Positions 43,686 to 52,765 of a stretch of 64,000 nt of DNA are shown here, piece by piece. The notes below the pieces were generated by a model. It saw only the letters and a list, made by a program, of their open reading frames with translations. It had not been told where the DNA came from and searched no databases. Source of the DNA: JAHFTY01 sp964584785 (lineage in GTDB: Bacteria > Acidobacteriota > Terriglobia > 20CM-2-55-15); the NCBI GenBank assembly GCA_964584785.1, contig CAZPBY010000031.1, positions 16,290 to 80,289 on the forward strand. Direction: 5' to 3'. Position numbers and translations under genes: made by a program. Every line of letters starts with the position of its first letter. The first letter of the stretch is position 1.

Positions 43686-44671
43686 CGGCGACGCGGCGGC
43701 CGGATCATTCCATAGTTTATACGGGCGGTGGTGGCCGGCTTGGCAACCAGTTGATTCGCTTTGCGCATTGGATCGCGTGGATCCGGGCGCAGCAAACCGG
43801 AACAATGGAGATCATCAATCTCGCGTTTTGGCCTTTCGCGAGGTATTTCGCCACCTGGAGCGAAAACCCGACGTGTATCTTTCCCCCAAGGCGATTTGAT
43901 GCGGCTGATCTCGTCGCGAAGGCGTCGAACCGAATGCCATCCTGGTTGCGAATTCGAACGGAGTGGCGTTGGCAGTCGGTGGTGTTGAAAGCCGGCACGT
44001 GGCTGCCGAATTGGCAATCGATTGCGCTCGATGACGAAGCCGGAGAGGCAATCGATCTCGATTCGCCCGCGTTTGCCGAACGGATCCACCGTTCTCGAAT
44101 AACCACTTGCCGGGGTTGGAAGATTGCCAGTTGGCGTCTCGTTGCGGAACAGCAGAAGGAATTGAGCCGGTTGTTTGTTCCGACGACGCCGCACCTCAAG
44201 CAAGCCACGGATTTTCTGGCGCCGATTCGCGAGCGTCACGACATCGTGGCAGGCCTTCTTATTCGACAGTCCGATTATCGTCACTGGTATGACGGCGCGT
44301 TCTATTTTTCCCAATCCGACTATCAGTGGTGGATCCGCCAACTGCTGGAGATTTACGCCGACCGGCGAGTGGCCGTAATCATTGCCAGTGATGAACGGCA
44401 GGATGCATCCGTGTTTGCGCAACCTCCATGCTACTTCGCGACAGGGTCCGTAAATAAAGGAGGTCACTGGTTCGAAAGCTTTGTTCAGCTTTCCATGTGC
44501 GACTTCATATTGAGTCCTCCAAGTACGTTCTCTGCGGTTGCGGCCTTCACCGGAAACATTCCGTTGTGGCCGCTCATGCAGCGCGGTCAGATGCTCGATC
44601 CAAACCAACTCGTGATGGAAGGCCTGGCCGGAGCTGCGAAGCATCCGGTGTTCGCAAAGTCGGTGAAGTAG
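43682..44671 (+). CDS. alpha-1,2-fucosyltransferase-like (GT11-type) glycosyltransferase
   Basis: A 329-residue protein. GGGRLGNQLIRFAHW near the N-terminus matches the GG-x-GNQ motif of GT11 enzymes. AGLLIRQSDYRHWYDG corresponds to the donor-binding HxR-like block, and CDFILSPPSTFSAVAAF to the C-terminal S-x-F-S motif. GT11 enzymes transfer fucose from GDP-fucose, and gmd and fcl are encoded 8-9 kb away, which supports the idea. The arginine motif reads IRQSDY rather than HIRRGDY, so another sugar donor cannot be excluded. Confidence 0.65.
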   Translation: MTATRRPDHSIVYTGGGGRLGNQLIRFAHWIAWIRAQQTGTMEIINLAFWPFARYFATWSENPTCIFPPRRFDAADLVAKASNRMPSWLRIRTEWRWQSVVLKAGTWLPNWQSIALDDEAGEAIDLDSPAFAERIHRSRITTCRGWKIASWRLVAEQQKELSRLFVPTTPHLKQATDFLAPIRERHDIVAGLLIRQSDYRHWYDGAFYFSQSDYQWWIRQLLEIYADRRVAVIIASDERQDASVFAQPPCYFATGSVNKGGHWFESFVQLSMCDFILSPPSTFSAVAAFTGNIPLWPLMQRGQMLDPNQLVMEGLAGAAKHPVFAKSVK

Positions 44672-44742
44672 TGTGGTAAAGGCGTGGCGGCGATCATGGC
44701 ACTCGTATACTCTCGTACTCTGAAACCGATGCGAGTCATGCC

Positions 44743-46011
44743 ATGAACATCGGAATTGTTCCCGATCTGCGAAGTGCGGTTGGAGGCGTGTACCAGTACA
44801 GCCTTACCATATTGGATGCGCTGCGGCAGTGGACTAGCGATGGATGTAAAGATGAGTTCACCATCTTGACCGATGTGACTCAGCACGCCGCCTTACAGAA
44901 TCTGAGACCGGGCTGGCGCGTTCAGTCCGCCGAACCTCCATCCTTGAGAAGATCGGCAAAAAGAACCCTCACACGGATGGGACTTGACCGCGCCGTTTTC
45001 GACGTCCTCACTCGACTCCGCAACAAAGACAGCGAACCCGAGTTCGATATGGTGCGATCGCGTCCGGAACAAAAACGCTGGCTGGAAGGGCTTGGCGTTG
45101 AACTGATCTTCTATCCCAATCCGGAAACGCGGTCGTTCGAAATAGGATTGCCGTACATCATGTCGATTCACGACCTTCAGCATCGCCTTCAACCGGAGTT
45201 TCCAGAGGTATCGGCAAACGGCGTGTGGAAGCATCGTGAATACCTCTTCCGTAATGCCGTGCGTCATGCCAACGCGTTGATCGCCGACTCCGAAATCGGG
45301 AAAGAGGACATACTCAACTTCTATGGAGAATTTGGAGCTTCGCCCGACAAGGTAAAAGTGTTGCCGTTCCTTCCCGCTTCCTACCTGCCTGCGGAAGTAT
45401 CACCCGAAGAGAGGCAGCGCGTTCGGACGGTTCACAAGTTGCCCGAACGATTCCTTTTCTACCCGGCGCAGTTCTGGCCGCACAAAAACCACGCGAGAAT
45501 CGTGAAAGCGCTGGGACTCCTGGGCCAGCGTCAAATCGAAGTGCCGGTCGTATTTTGCGGTTCGAAGGATGGAGTGATCCGGCAGGCAGCCTTCAAGGAA
45601 GTCATGCAACTTGGGCATGAGTGTGGCGTGTCGAGTCAGATCGTGAACCTCGGATACGTACCGGAAGAAGACATGGCTGCTCTTTATGCGGAGGCAGCGG
45701 CGCTGATCATGCCGACATTCTTCGGGCCGACCAACATTCCTGTACTCGAAGCATGGAGATTCGGGTGTCCGGTGATCACCTCTGATATTCGAGGCATTCG
45801 GGAGCAGGTCGGCGACGCCGCGTTCCTAGTGGATCCAAAGTCCGTTGAATCGATCGCCGAAGGCATCGCCGTTGTTTGGACCGATCCGTCGCGTACCCAG
45901 ACTGTCGCGGCACGCGGGCGGCAGCGCCTCGCATCCTATACGGCGGACGACTTTCGCATGCGTCTGATTCGCATCATTGAAGAAGCGAAAGCACAGTGTG
46001 GAGTGTGTTGA
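44743..46011 (+). CDS. family 4 glycosyltransferase (GT-B fold)
   Basis: A 422-residue protein. MNIGIVPDLRSAVGGVYQYS opens the acceptor domain, with SIHDLQHRLQPEFP in its middle. The C-terminal donor domain has FLFYPAQFWPHKNHARIVKA and the EX7E-like region MPTFFGPTNIPVLEAW. VDPKSVESIAEG follows. The WPHKNH sequence is typical of GT4 mannosyl- or rhamnosyltransferases. The stop lies 25 nt before the next glycosyltransferase start, so the two are likely co-transcribed. Confidence 0.9.
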   Translation: MNIGIVPDLRSAVGGVYQYSLTILDALRQWTSDGCKDEFTILTDVTQHAALQNLRPGWRVQSAEPPSLRRSAKRTLTRMGLDRAVFDVLTRLRNKDSEPEFDMVRSRPEQKRWLEGLGVELIFYPNPETRSFEIGLPYIMSIHDLQHRLQPEFPEVSANGVWKHREYLFRNAVRHANALIADSEIGKEDILNFYGEFGASPDKVKVLPFLPASYLPAEVSPEERQRVRTVHKLPERFLFYPAQFWPHKNHARIVKALGLLGQRQIEVPVVFCGSKDGVIRQAAFKEVMQLGHECGVSSQIVNLGYVPEEDMAALYAEAAALIMPTFFGPTNIPVLEAWRFGCPVITSDIRGIREQVGDAAFLVDPKSVESIAEGIAVVWTDPSRTQTVAARGRQRLASYTADDFRMRLIRIIEEAKAQCGVC

Positions 46012-46036
46012 ACACCTCAGGGTGTCAACTCTTCCG

Positions 46037-47251
46037 ATGAAGATTCTCTTGGTGATACCCCACCTTTCCGGCGGCGGCGGAGAACGAGTCCTGGCGGATC
46101 TCGCATCCGGGCTCGAAACCGACGACGTGGCTGTGCTCGTCTTTGAAAGGAAGTCCGGGTATCCCATCAGCCGGCGTCTGATATCCCTGGACATGCCGAT
46201 TCGGCGCCGATCCCTCATCGGCCGAGCCACCGGTTTTCTTCGCCGCTGCCGGATGTTTCGACAGATCCTTCGCCGGGAGAATCCGGATGCCGTCGTCAGC
46301 TTTATGGGCGAAGCGAACATGCTCAATGCGTTGTTCTCGCCGCGTCCGATCATCACCGTTCACAATCATCTCTCCAGCCTGAATCGACTGGAATGGTTGG
46401 CAGCGCCTAACGCGATAGCTCGAACGCGCAAATGGCTCGAAAGCTCCGTCAGCGAAGCATTGATGAAGGTCCTGTACAAACGCGCGACTGTTGTCGCAGT
46501 CGGCGAGGCCATCAAGAGAGAGCTGGTCGGGTATTTCGGCGTTCCCGAGAAAAAAGTCGTCGTTATTCAGAATGCGGTAAACACCTGCGAGGTTCGTGAA
46601 AAAGCGTCGGAGTCCGCGGCCGTTCCATGGAATCCGGACATTCCGACGATCATTACTGCCGGGCGCCTTACTCTGCAGAAAGGCCAGTGGCATCTCATTC
46701 GCGCCTTCGCGGAGGCTCGAAAATGGTTACCGTGTCAGCTTGCCGTTCTCGGGACCGGTGAACTCGACGGGTACTTAAAAGGTTTGGCGAAAGATCTCGG
46801 CGTTGAACGTGAGGTGTTCTTCCTCGGCTGGCAACAGAATCCGTTTAAATTCATGGCGCGCGCCCATCTGTTCGTGCTGCCGTCCATCACCGAAGGCTTT
46901 CCCCTGGTCCTGTTGGAAGCGATGTCGTGCGGCTTGCCTGTCGTGTCGACGGATTCTCCGGGCGACTCGCGGGAAATCCTCGCGCCATCGACTGCGCCGA
47001 GGCATGACGAGTTAAACGAGCCCGAATACGGGCGGTATGGTGTGCTTGTTCCGGAGTTCGATATGCAGCTTCGTGAGGCAGGTGTTCCGCATACTCCGAG
47101 AGAAAAACAGCTGGCCGACGTCATCGTTCGATTGCTGGAGAACAAGGACATGCTGAAGGGCTATGCTGCTGCCAGTTCGAACCGAATCCACGACTTCACC
47201 CAAAGCACTTTCATTGAGAACTATCGTCAGGTTATACGAGGCCAACGATAG
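46037..47251 (+). CDS. family 4 glycosyltransferase (GT-B fold)
   Basis: A 404-residue protein starting at the ATG at 46037 (MKILLVIPHLSGGGGERVLA). VSFMGEANMLNALFS and ITVHNHLSSLNRLEW are in the acceptor domain; the donor domain has IITAGRLTLQKGQWHLIRAF and FVLPSITEGFPLVLLEAMSC, the E-x7-E motif of GT4. It probably extends the lipid-linked glycan using a nucleotide sugar. A longer in-frame start at 45977 would overlap the previous gene and has no ribosome site. Confidence 0.9.
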   Translation: MKILLVIPHLSGGGGERVLADLASGLETDDVAVLVFERKSGYPISRRLISLDMPIRRRSLIGRATGFLRRCRMFRQILRRENPDAVVSFMGEANMLNALFSPRPIITVHNHLSSLNRLEWLAAPNAIARTRKWLESSVSEALMKVLYKRATVVAVGEAIKRELVGYFGVPEKKVVVIQNAVNTCEVREKASESAAVPWNPDIPTIITAGRLTLQKGQWHLIRAFAEARKWLPCQLAVLGTGELDGYLKGLAKDLGVEREVFFLGWQQNPFKFMARAHLFVLPSITEGFPLVLLEAMSCGLPVVSTDSPGDSREILAPSTAPRHDELNEPEYGRYGVLVPEFDMQLREAGVPHTPREKQLADVIVRLLENKDMLKGYAAASSNRIHDFTQSTFIENYRQVIRGQR

Positions 47252-47286
47252 GTGTTTTGACAAACCCATGGACGGCCGTGAACGTT

Positions 47287-48144
47287 TTAAATCCACTTGG
47301 AGCGGGGGCCGGCGGGTACATTCGCGCTGCGGGATTTGACGCGATCGGGAATCCGGCCGATCAGCCAGGGCAAATCGCCCTGCCGGATGTACCAGAGGAT
47401 GCGTTGTATGCGCCCGACATTTCGGAGAAGCTTGCCGCGAAAGGATCTCACCGGATACGGAACGTACTTTGAGCGGATGATCTGGACTTCCTTCTGCGCG
47501 GTGGTCCACAGAACGTCGGATATTTGACCCGAATGAATGCGGTAGGTCGCGAGAAATTTCGGGACGTGTTTGAACTTCGCTCCCAGCGCGACGAACCGGA
47601 AGAATAGATCCATATCGAACGCTGCGCGAAACTCCACATTCAGTCCTCCGGCGCGTTCGTGAAGTTCGCGTTTCCAGAACGTCGCCGGCTGCTGCAGGTC
47701 TGCTCCGCCGTACAGATAACCCAGCTTCGAAAATGGGGTCTGCCGTTTTTCGGCCAGGACGTTGCCGTCGCGATCCGTCCAGAAGGTGTTGCCGTAGATC
47801 ACGTCGGCTTTCTTGTCGGAAGCAAAAGCCAAGGCGATTTCCTGAAGCGATCCGGGTTGATACACATCGTCAGAATTCAGGTAAGCCAGAATGGAGCCTG
47901 TCGCTTTCTGGAATCCTTTGTTGATGGCGTCAGCGGGTCCGCGATCCTTCTCGCTGATCCAGTATGAAATGTACTTTTCGTATTTCTTGATGATGTCGAC
48001 ACTGCCATCTTTCGATCCGGCATCGATGACCATGTATTCGAGATTGGGATAACCTTGCATCACCACGGAACGGATCGTCTCTTCGAGGAATTGCGCCTGG
48101 TTGTAACTCGGCGTGACGACCGTAATCCGCGGCTGAAGGTTCAT
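47287..48144 (-). CDS. family 2 glycosyltransferase (GT-A fold)
   Basis: A 285-residue protein. The ATG at 48144 overlaps the upstream stop by the ATGA pattern; a GTG at 48165 is in frame. RITVVTPSYNQAQFLEETIR and EYMVIDAGSKDGSVDII form the nucleotide-binding start, and LAYLNSDDVYQPGSL carries the DxD metal motif. DLQQPATFWKRELHERAGG is typical of this subgroup. It forms a two-gene unit with the FAD enzyme encoded upstream, on the strand opposite to the neighbouring glycosyltransferases. Confidence 0.9.
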   Translation of the reverse strand: MNLQPRITVVTPSYNQAQFLEETIRSVVMQGYPNLEYMVIDAGSKDGSVDIIKKYEKYISYWISEKDRGPADAINKGFQKATGSILAYLNSDDVYQPGSLQEIALAFASDKKADVIYGNTFWTDRDGNVLAEKRQTPFSKLGYLYGGADLQQPATFWKRELHERAGGLNVEFRAAFDMDLFFRFVALGAKFKHVPKFLATYRIHSGQISDVLWTTAQKEVQIIRSKYVPYPVRSFRGKLLRNVGRIQRILWYIRQGDLPWLIGRIPDRVKSRSANVPAGPRSKWI

Positions 48145-49451
48145 ACCGTCCGCGATTGACGACACACGGCTGCAACTTTATCCGCTGCGGATTTTCCACT
48201 CAGGATGGAGTCTTCCATGGAATGGTAATCCCATCGGCCGTATCGTCCCGCCGTGTAGATGCCGCGCGACTCGAGGTAATCGGTCAGATTCTGGATGTGC
48301 TTCTGGCGGTGATCGTCGAAAACGACGTACGCATAGCGAATATCCAGAACGTGACGGGTTAGCACGCGATCGCTCTTGTTAAGGATCCCGCATTTCTGCA
48401 AGCCGGCCAGCGCCTGCTCGAACGCATCTTCCACATTCGGCATCTGGCCTCGAGGATGCGTGATCTCGATGTAGACCGAACTCGTTCCCGGAGGCACCAC
48501 GCTCTTCGAGAAATTCATCGGGAATCCGATGCGTGAAAACACAAATTCCGGTTCAGGAAAGTAAAGCCAGTGTTGATCGCTGACGTCCGGCCGATCCACG
48601 CCGATGTTGATGTTCAGAATCGAAACGGCTTGAAGTTTCTGCGCGGCCTGGATAAGGGAGTCCGGTGTGTCACGCAGGATGCTGAAGATCACAGGTATCG
48701 GAAGAGTCGAAATCAGGTAGTCGAAAGTTTGATCGGTGCCGTCGCTCAGGTGAATGAACTGTTTTTTCGGATCGATCCATTCCACACCTCGGTTCACGAA
48801 CAGCTTGTGGATCGGTGTTGCCAGGGCTTGCGGAAGGCAATCGATTCCCCCCGATCGAGGGTAGATGAACCGCGGGTTGTAACCCATGCCTTTGTTCGTC
48901 AATCCAAGCGCGCCGTTGAGAACTTCGTCAAGGGTGGGTTTGGGGATAGCCCAGCTGACCCAGTCGGAAGTGATCTGATGCAAGTCCTGCTTCCAGAATT
49001 TTTCGTTGTAAGGAAGCATGAAGTGTTTCGCGATTCCTGTCCCGAACGTCGTCAGGACCCAGTCGTGGAAATTGAGGGCGCCGTTAGCGGACTTTGTCTG
49101 CATGCTCTCAACGAACCCGAGGATGCACTCTTTCACGACTTCAGCCGGAAGACCATACGTGTTGGCCTGGAACGGATAATCCGTGACGGTGGATTTCGAA
49201 TATATCGAGGCACGCCGTTCATGCGAATCGAACGCGTCGGGTAGAATACGTGCGATGAGATCTTTGGTGTACTGGTTCTTGAGATGGATCAGATGACCTG
49301 TGCAGTCAAAAGTGAACCCATCCTGATTAAACGATCTGCACAACCCGCCGATCTCATGCTCTTTTTCAAAAACAACAGGTTCGTATTCAAGAAGATGATG
49401 GCCTGCGCTGAGACCCGCCAGCCCTCCGCCGATAATGACGATATTCTTCAC
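48141..49451 (-). CDS. FAD-dependent oxidoreductase of the UDP-galactopyranose mutase/amine oxidase group
   Basis: A 436-residue protein. VIIGGGLAGLSAGHHLLEYE is the FAD dinucleotide-binding motif, followed by VFEKEHEIGGLCRSF. PYNEKFWKQDLHQITSDWV resembles the substrate loop of UDP-galactopyranose mutases, and IYTAGRYGRWDYHSMEDSIL is the C-terminal FAD-contact block. Relatives are common in polysaccharide loci, but their reactions are mostly unknown; sugar ring contraction or oxidation is possible. Pairing with the GT2 gene (ATGA overlap) suggests the product supplies or modifies that enzyme's substrate. Confidence 0.78.
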   Translation of the reverse strand: MKNIVIIGGGLAGLSAGHHLLEYEPVVFEKEHEIGGLCRSFNQDGFTFDCTGHLIHLKNQYTKDLIARILPDAFDSHERRASIYSKSTVTDYPFQANTYGLPAEVVKECILGFVESMQTKSANGALNFHDWVLTTFGTGIAKHFMLPYNEKFWKQDLHQITSDWVSWAIPKPTLDEVLNGALGLTNKGMGYNPRFIYPRSGGIDCLPQALATPIHKLFVNRGVEWIDPKKQFIHLSDGTDQTFDYLISTLPIPVIFSILRDTPDSLIQAAQKLQAVSILNINIGVDRPDVSDQHWLYFPEPEFVFSRIGFPMNFSKSVVPPGTSSVYIEITHPRGQMPNVEDAFEQALAGLQKCGILNKSDRVLTRHVLDIRYAYVVFDDHRQKHIQNLTDYLESRGIYTAGRYGRWDYHSMEDSILSGKSAADKVAAVCRQSRTV

Positions 49452-49537
49452 GGAGTGAGTTCAAACCTCGCTAGAGTCAAAATGAAACGTAATGTGCAAG
49501 CGATGACATACGCTTCAATAAGTTAGTAAGTATAGCG

Positions 49538-49558
49538 TCAGGACGAGTGGCGTCCTGA
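49538..49558. repeat. perfect 8-bp stem hairpin in a divergent promoter gap
   Basis: TCAGGACG and CGTCCTGA (49538-49545 and 49551-49558) enclose AGTGG. It lies in the 270-bp gap between the FAD-enzyme gene start (49451, minus) and the glycosyltransferase frame (plus). It could be an operator, a small REP remnant or a leader hairpin. No other gene or motif is evident in this gap. Confidence 0.4.
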
Positions 49559-49721
49559 AACCCAAATCCAGCGGGTTCCAACCCTCGGAACACTTCGACT
49601 GTTTGCCATTTGAATTGCAAAAAAATGGCTACGGGTCTTGAGCAATGATGGTGCCATCTACGGCAATTGCTTTGGTTGTGTCACTCGTTCTAATCTGACG
49701 CACGGTGCGCGGTACCAGCGA

Positions 49722-50858
49722 TTGAAAAAGAAGGTCTTCCACGTCATCACTAAGCTGGAGTTGGGCGGAGCCCAGGAAGTCACACTCATGACTCTGGAAC
49801 GCCTTCCGCGAGAACACTACCAACTTGGTTTAGTGACGGGACCGGAAGGACTGCTGGTAGACCGGGCACGAGCCATCCCGGACGTGCAGACGTTCTGGAT
49901 GGACTCTCTTGTGCGCGAAGTGCGTCCTCACAAAGATTTCACCTCTTTACTGCAACTGTGGAAACTGTTTCGTCGCGAACGTCCGCACGTGGTGCACACT
50001 CATAGCTCGAAGGCCGGCATTGTCGGACGATGGGCCGCGCGCCTGGCGGGTGTTCCCGTCATATTCCACACAGTCCATGGTTTCGGCTTTAATGACTACC
50101 AGAGATGGCCGGTCAAGATGATGTACCTCTGGCTGGAGCGCCTCACCACGAAAATCACCACCAAGACAGTCGTCGTTTCGTACGCCAACGCCGCGAAAGG
50201 TGAGAAGGCCCGTGTCTTCGGACCCAACGAATGGGTGTTGTGCCGCGACGCAATTCCGGTTGCGCGGTTTCTCGCGCCTGGCGACCGGCGGAAGAAGTTA
50301 AAAGAGTGGGGCATCGACGAAAACAAAACGATCGTGGGTATGGTCGCGTGTTTCAAGCCGCAAAAATCGCCAGTGGACTTCATCGATGTTGCCGCGCGCG
50401 TTCTGAAAGAGAACGACGGCGCCCATTTTGTCATGGCGGGCGATGGTGAACTGCGGCCCGAGATCGAAGCACGAATCCACGAACATGGAATTAGTGCAAG
50501 CGTGACGTTGCTTGGATGGCAGGCCGACATGCCGGAGGTTTACCGGAACCTGGACATTGTCGTTCTGACGTCACTGTGGGAAGGTCTACCGTGTGTGTTT
50601 TCAGAAGCAATGGCGAGCGAACTTCCCATCGTCGCGACGAATGTGGATGGCGCACGCGAAGCCATCATCGATGGAGACAACGGATATCTTCATCAGCCTC
50701 ACGACATCGAAGGCATGGCGAAGTCCGTGATCGAACTGGTCCGCAACCGCGAGTTGAGACGGAAAATGGGAACGCGTGGGAAAGCGCGTGTCGCTGAGTT
50801 TGACATCGACACATCGGTGGCGCGCCTGGAGGAGGCATACCGAGAATGCTGCTCGTAG
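49722..50858 (+). CDS. family 4 glycosyltransferase (GT-B fold), TTG start likely
   Basis: About 378 residues from a TTG at 49722, the position where the family's usual N-terminus begins (KKVFHVITKLELGGAQEV); a TTG at 49638 would add 28 unlike residues. No ATG is available and neither TTG has a clear ribosome site. VVHTHSSKAGIVGRWAARLA is the acceptor-domain hallmark. VGMVACFKPQKSPVDFIDVA and VVLTSLWEGLPCVFSEAMAS (E-x7-E) form the donor site. The stop overlaps the start of the wecA-like gene, so the glycosyltransferase and initiating transferase are coupled. Confidence 0.88.
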   Translation: MKKKVFHVITKLELGGAQEVTLMTLERLPREHYQLGLVTGPEGLLVDRARAIPDVQTFWMDSLVREVRPHKDFTSLLQLWKLFRRERPHVVHTHSSKAGIVGRWAARLAGVPVIFHTVHGFGFNDYQRWPVKMMYLWLERLTTKITTKTVVVSYANAAKGEKARVFGPNEWVLCRDAIPVARFLAPGDRRKKLKEWGIDENKTIVGMVACFKPQKSPVDFIDVAARVLKENDGAHFVMAGDGELRPEIEARIHEHGISASVTLLGWQADMPEVYRNLDIVVLTSLWEGLPCVFSEAMASELPIVATNVDGAREAIIDGDNGYLHQPHDIEGMAKSVIELVRNRELRRKMGTRGKARVAEFDIDTSVARLEEAYRECCS

Positions 50859-51907
50859 CGGCGTTTGCTCTCAGTTTTGTTTTTGCGATCTACTGGACTC
50901 CCGTCATGCGTAAGGCGGCGCTTCAGCTAGGCATCGTCGACAAGCCGGACGGCAATCTGAAAAAACACGAACGCGTCACGCCGTACCTGGGCGGTCTGGC
51001 CGTGTATACCGCATTTCTACTGACGGTCGGCGTCCTCACAAACTTCGAACAGGAGACGTTAGGGCTGCTGCTTTCGGGCGGCATTATCGTGATGGTAGGG
51101 CTCATCGATGACTTTGGCGCTCTCACGCCGCCGCAAAAGCTTCTTGGACAAACCGTCGCGGCGCTGGTGCTGATCAAGTCCGGAACGTATATCAAGCTGG
51201 AGTTCTTACCCCTTCCCGTATCGATACCTCTGACGGTTCTGTGGATACTGACTGTCACGAATGCCGTCAACATCATCGATATTCTGGACGGGCTCGCCTC
51301 CGGTGTTGCTTCGATCGCTGCCATCGTGATCGCCATGGCCAATCACATGGCCGGCCGTGACTCCGTGGCATTTCTGTCGATCGTCCTTGCAGGATCGTGC
51401 CTTGGTTTTTTGAGACATAACTTCCAACCCGCTCGAATCTACCTCGGCGACGCCGGCAGTCTGTTCATTGGTTTCATGTTGGCTGCGCTTTCGATGAATG
51501 CCGGCTACACAAGGTTCAATCTCTTGTCGGTCATCAGTCCTGTTCTGATTCTGGGGGTGCCTTTATTCGACCTGGCGTTCGTCATCTACATTCGCTGGAG
51601 GAGGGGGATTCCGGTTATGAAGGGGAGTCCCGATCATTTCGCGCTGCGAATGCGGAGATGCAAGCTTTCGGTCCGTGAGACTGCAGTTACCACGTACGTC
51701 GTGACCGCCATCCTTGGCGCGGCCGCACTGACCATGAGCCAGGCTCAGTTCGAATGGGCTGCTGCGACTATTCTCGGAATTGTCGCGGCTGGATTCGTGT
51801 TAGCGTACCTTTTGTTGAAAGTCGACATGACTATCGGACCGAATGTACCACTCAATAGTACGCCGCAGTCCTTCCTCAAACGCGACCTTCGCCCGGAACC
51901 CAAATAG
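50846..51907 (+). CDS. wecA: WecA/MraY-type undecaprenyl-phosphate sugar-1-phosphate transferase
   Basis: A 353-residue polytopic protein with about ten hydrophobic segments. IVDKPDGNLKKHERVTPYLG is the first cytoplasmic signature, VGLIDDFGALTPPQKLLGQ holds the metal-binding Asp pair, NAVNIIDILDGLASG the catalytic Asp loop, and FQPARIYLGDAGSLFIGFML and SPDHFALRMRR the donor-binding blocks. It moves GlcNAc- or related sugar-1-P to undecaprenyl phosphate, starting glycan synthesis. The last 36 codons lie antisense to the 3' end of fcl. The exact donor sugar is undetermined. Confidence 0.9.
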   Translation: MLLVAAFALSFVFAIYWTPVMRKAALQLGIVDKPDGNLKKHERVTPYLGGLAVYTAFLLTVGVLTNFEQETLGLLLSGGIIVMVGLIDDFGALTPPQKLLGQTVAALVLIKSGTYIKLEFLPLPVSIPLTVLWILTVTNAVNIIDILDGLASGVASIAAIVIAMANHMAGRDSVAFLSIVLAGSCLGFLRHNFQPARIYLGDAGSLFIGFMLAALSMNAGYTRFNLLSVISPVLILGVPLFDLAFVIYIRWRRGIPVMKGSPDHFALRMRRCKLSVRETAVTTYVVTAILGAAALTMSQAQFEWAAATILGIVAAGFVLAYLLLKVDMTIGPNVPLNSTPQSFLKRDLRPEPK

Positions 51908-52765
51908 CTCGGCTGCTCTGGTGACGTCGAGACATCGCCGGGGCTGACCATCCGGTTTCGACTTGTCCCAAACCAGCTCGCCATTGAACCCGGTGAGTTT
52001 CGCGATGAGCACGGCGAGATCCCGGATTCGAATCTCAAAACCGGATCCGACATTCACGGGTTCGCTGCCGTTGTAACGCTCAGTTGCCAATTGGATCGCG
52101 TCCGCTGCGTCTTCGACGTACAGGAACTCGCGCGTTGGTTCACCGGAGCCCCACAACACGACGCGTGATTCTCCGTTGCGGACCGCAGTGACACACTTCC
52201 GAATCAGCGCGGGAATGACGTGTGATGTTTCAAGGTCGAAGTTGTCTCTGGGACCGTAGAGATTGACGGGCAGAAGGTAGATGGCGTTGAAGCCGTACTG
52301 TTCGCGATAGCTCTGAGCCTGGACGAGCATCATCTTTTTTGCGAGGCCGTACGGTGCGTTCGTTTCCTCGGGATACCCGTTCCACAAATCCTGTTCTTTA
52401 AACGGTACCGGTGTGAACTTCGGGTACGCACAGATCGTTCCGAGTGCGACGAATTTTTCCAGGCCGTAGCGCCGGCCGTACTCCATCAACTGGAGTCCCA
52501 TCATCGCATTCTCGTAGAAAAACTTTCCGGGATTCGCCCGGTTCGCGCCGATCCCACCCACTCGCGCCGCGAGGTGTATGACGATATGAGGCCGGCAGGT
52601 CTCGTAGAGTCGAACAATCTCGCGTGCTTCGACGAGATCAAATTCCTTACTGCCCGGCGTGACGATGGATTCGGGCGACGAGGCTTTCAACAATGGAATG
52701 AGATGGGATCCCAAAAAGCCGCGTCCGCCCGTGACGATAATTCGCTTGCCTGTGAGAATGCTCAT
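51800..52765 (-). CDS. fcl: GDP-L-fucose synthase
   Basis: A 321-residue SDR protein that converts GDP-4-keto-6-deoxymannose to GDP-L-fucose by epimerisation and NADPH reduction. NADP-binding VTGGRGFLGSHL, HLAARVGGIGANRANPGKFF and LGTICAYPKF, with the Y-x3-K pair in NAPYGLAKKM, are all family signatures. LPVNLYGPRDNFD and GSGEPTREFLYVEDAADA complete the active site. The ATG overlaps the gmd stop (ATGA). Its last 108 bp overlap the convergent wecA-like gene. Confidence 0.95.
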   Translation of the reverse strand: MSILTGKRIIVTGGRGFLGSHLIPLLKASSPESIVTPGSKEFDLVEAREIVRLYETCRPHIVIHLAARVGGIGANRANPGKFFYENAMMGLQLMEYGRRYGLEKFVALGTICAYPKFTPVPFKEQDLWNGYPEETNAPYGLAKKMMLVQAQSYREQYGFNAIYLLPVNLYGPRDNFDLETSHVIPALIRKCVTAVRNGESRVVLWGSGEPTREFLYVEDAADAIQLATERYNGSEPVNVGSGFEIRIRDLAVLIAKLTGFNGELVWDKSKPDGQPRRCLDVTRAAELFGFRAKVAFEEGLRRTIEWYIRSDSHVDFQQKVR

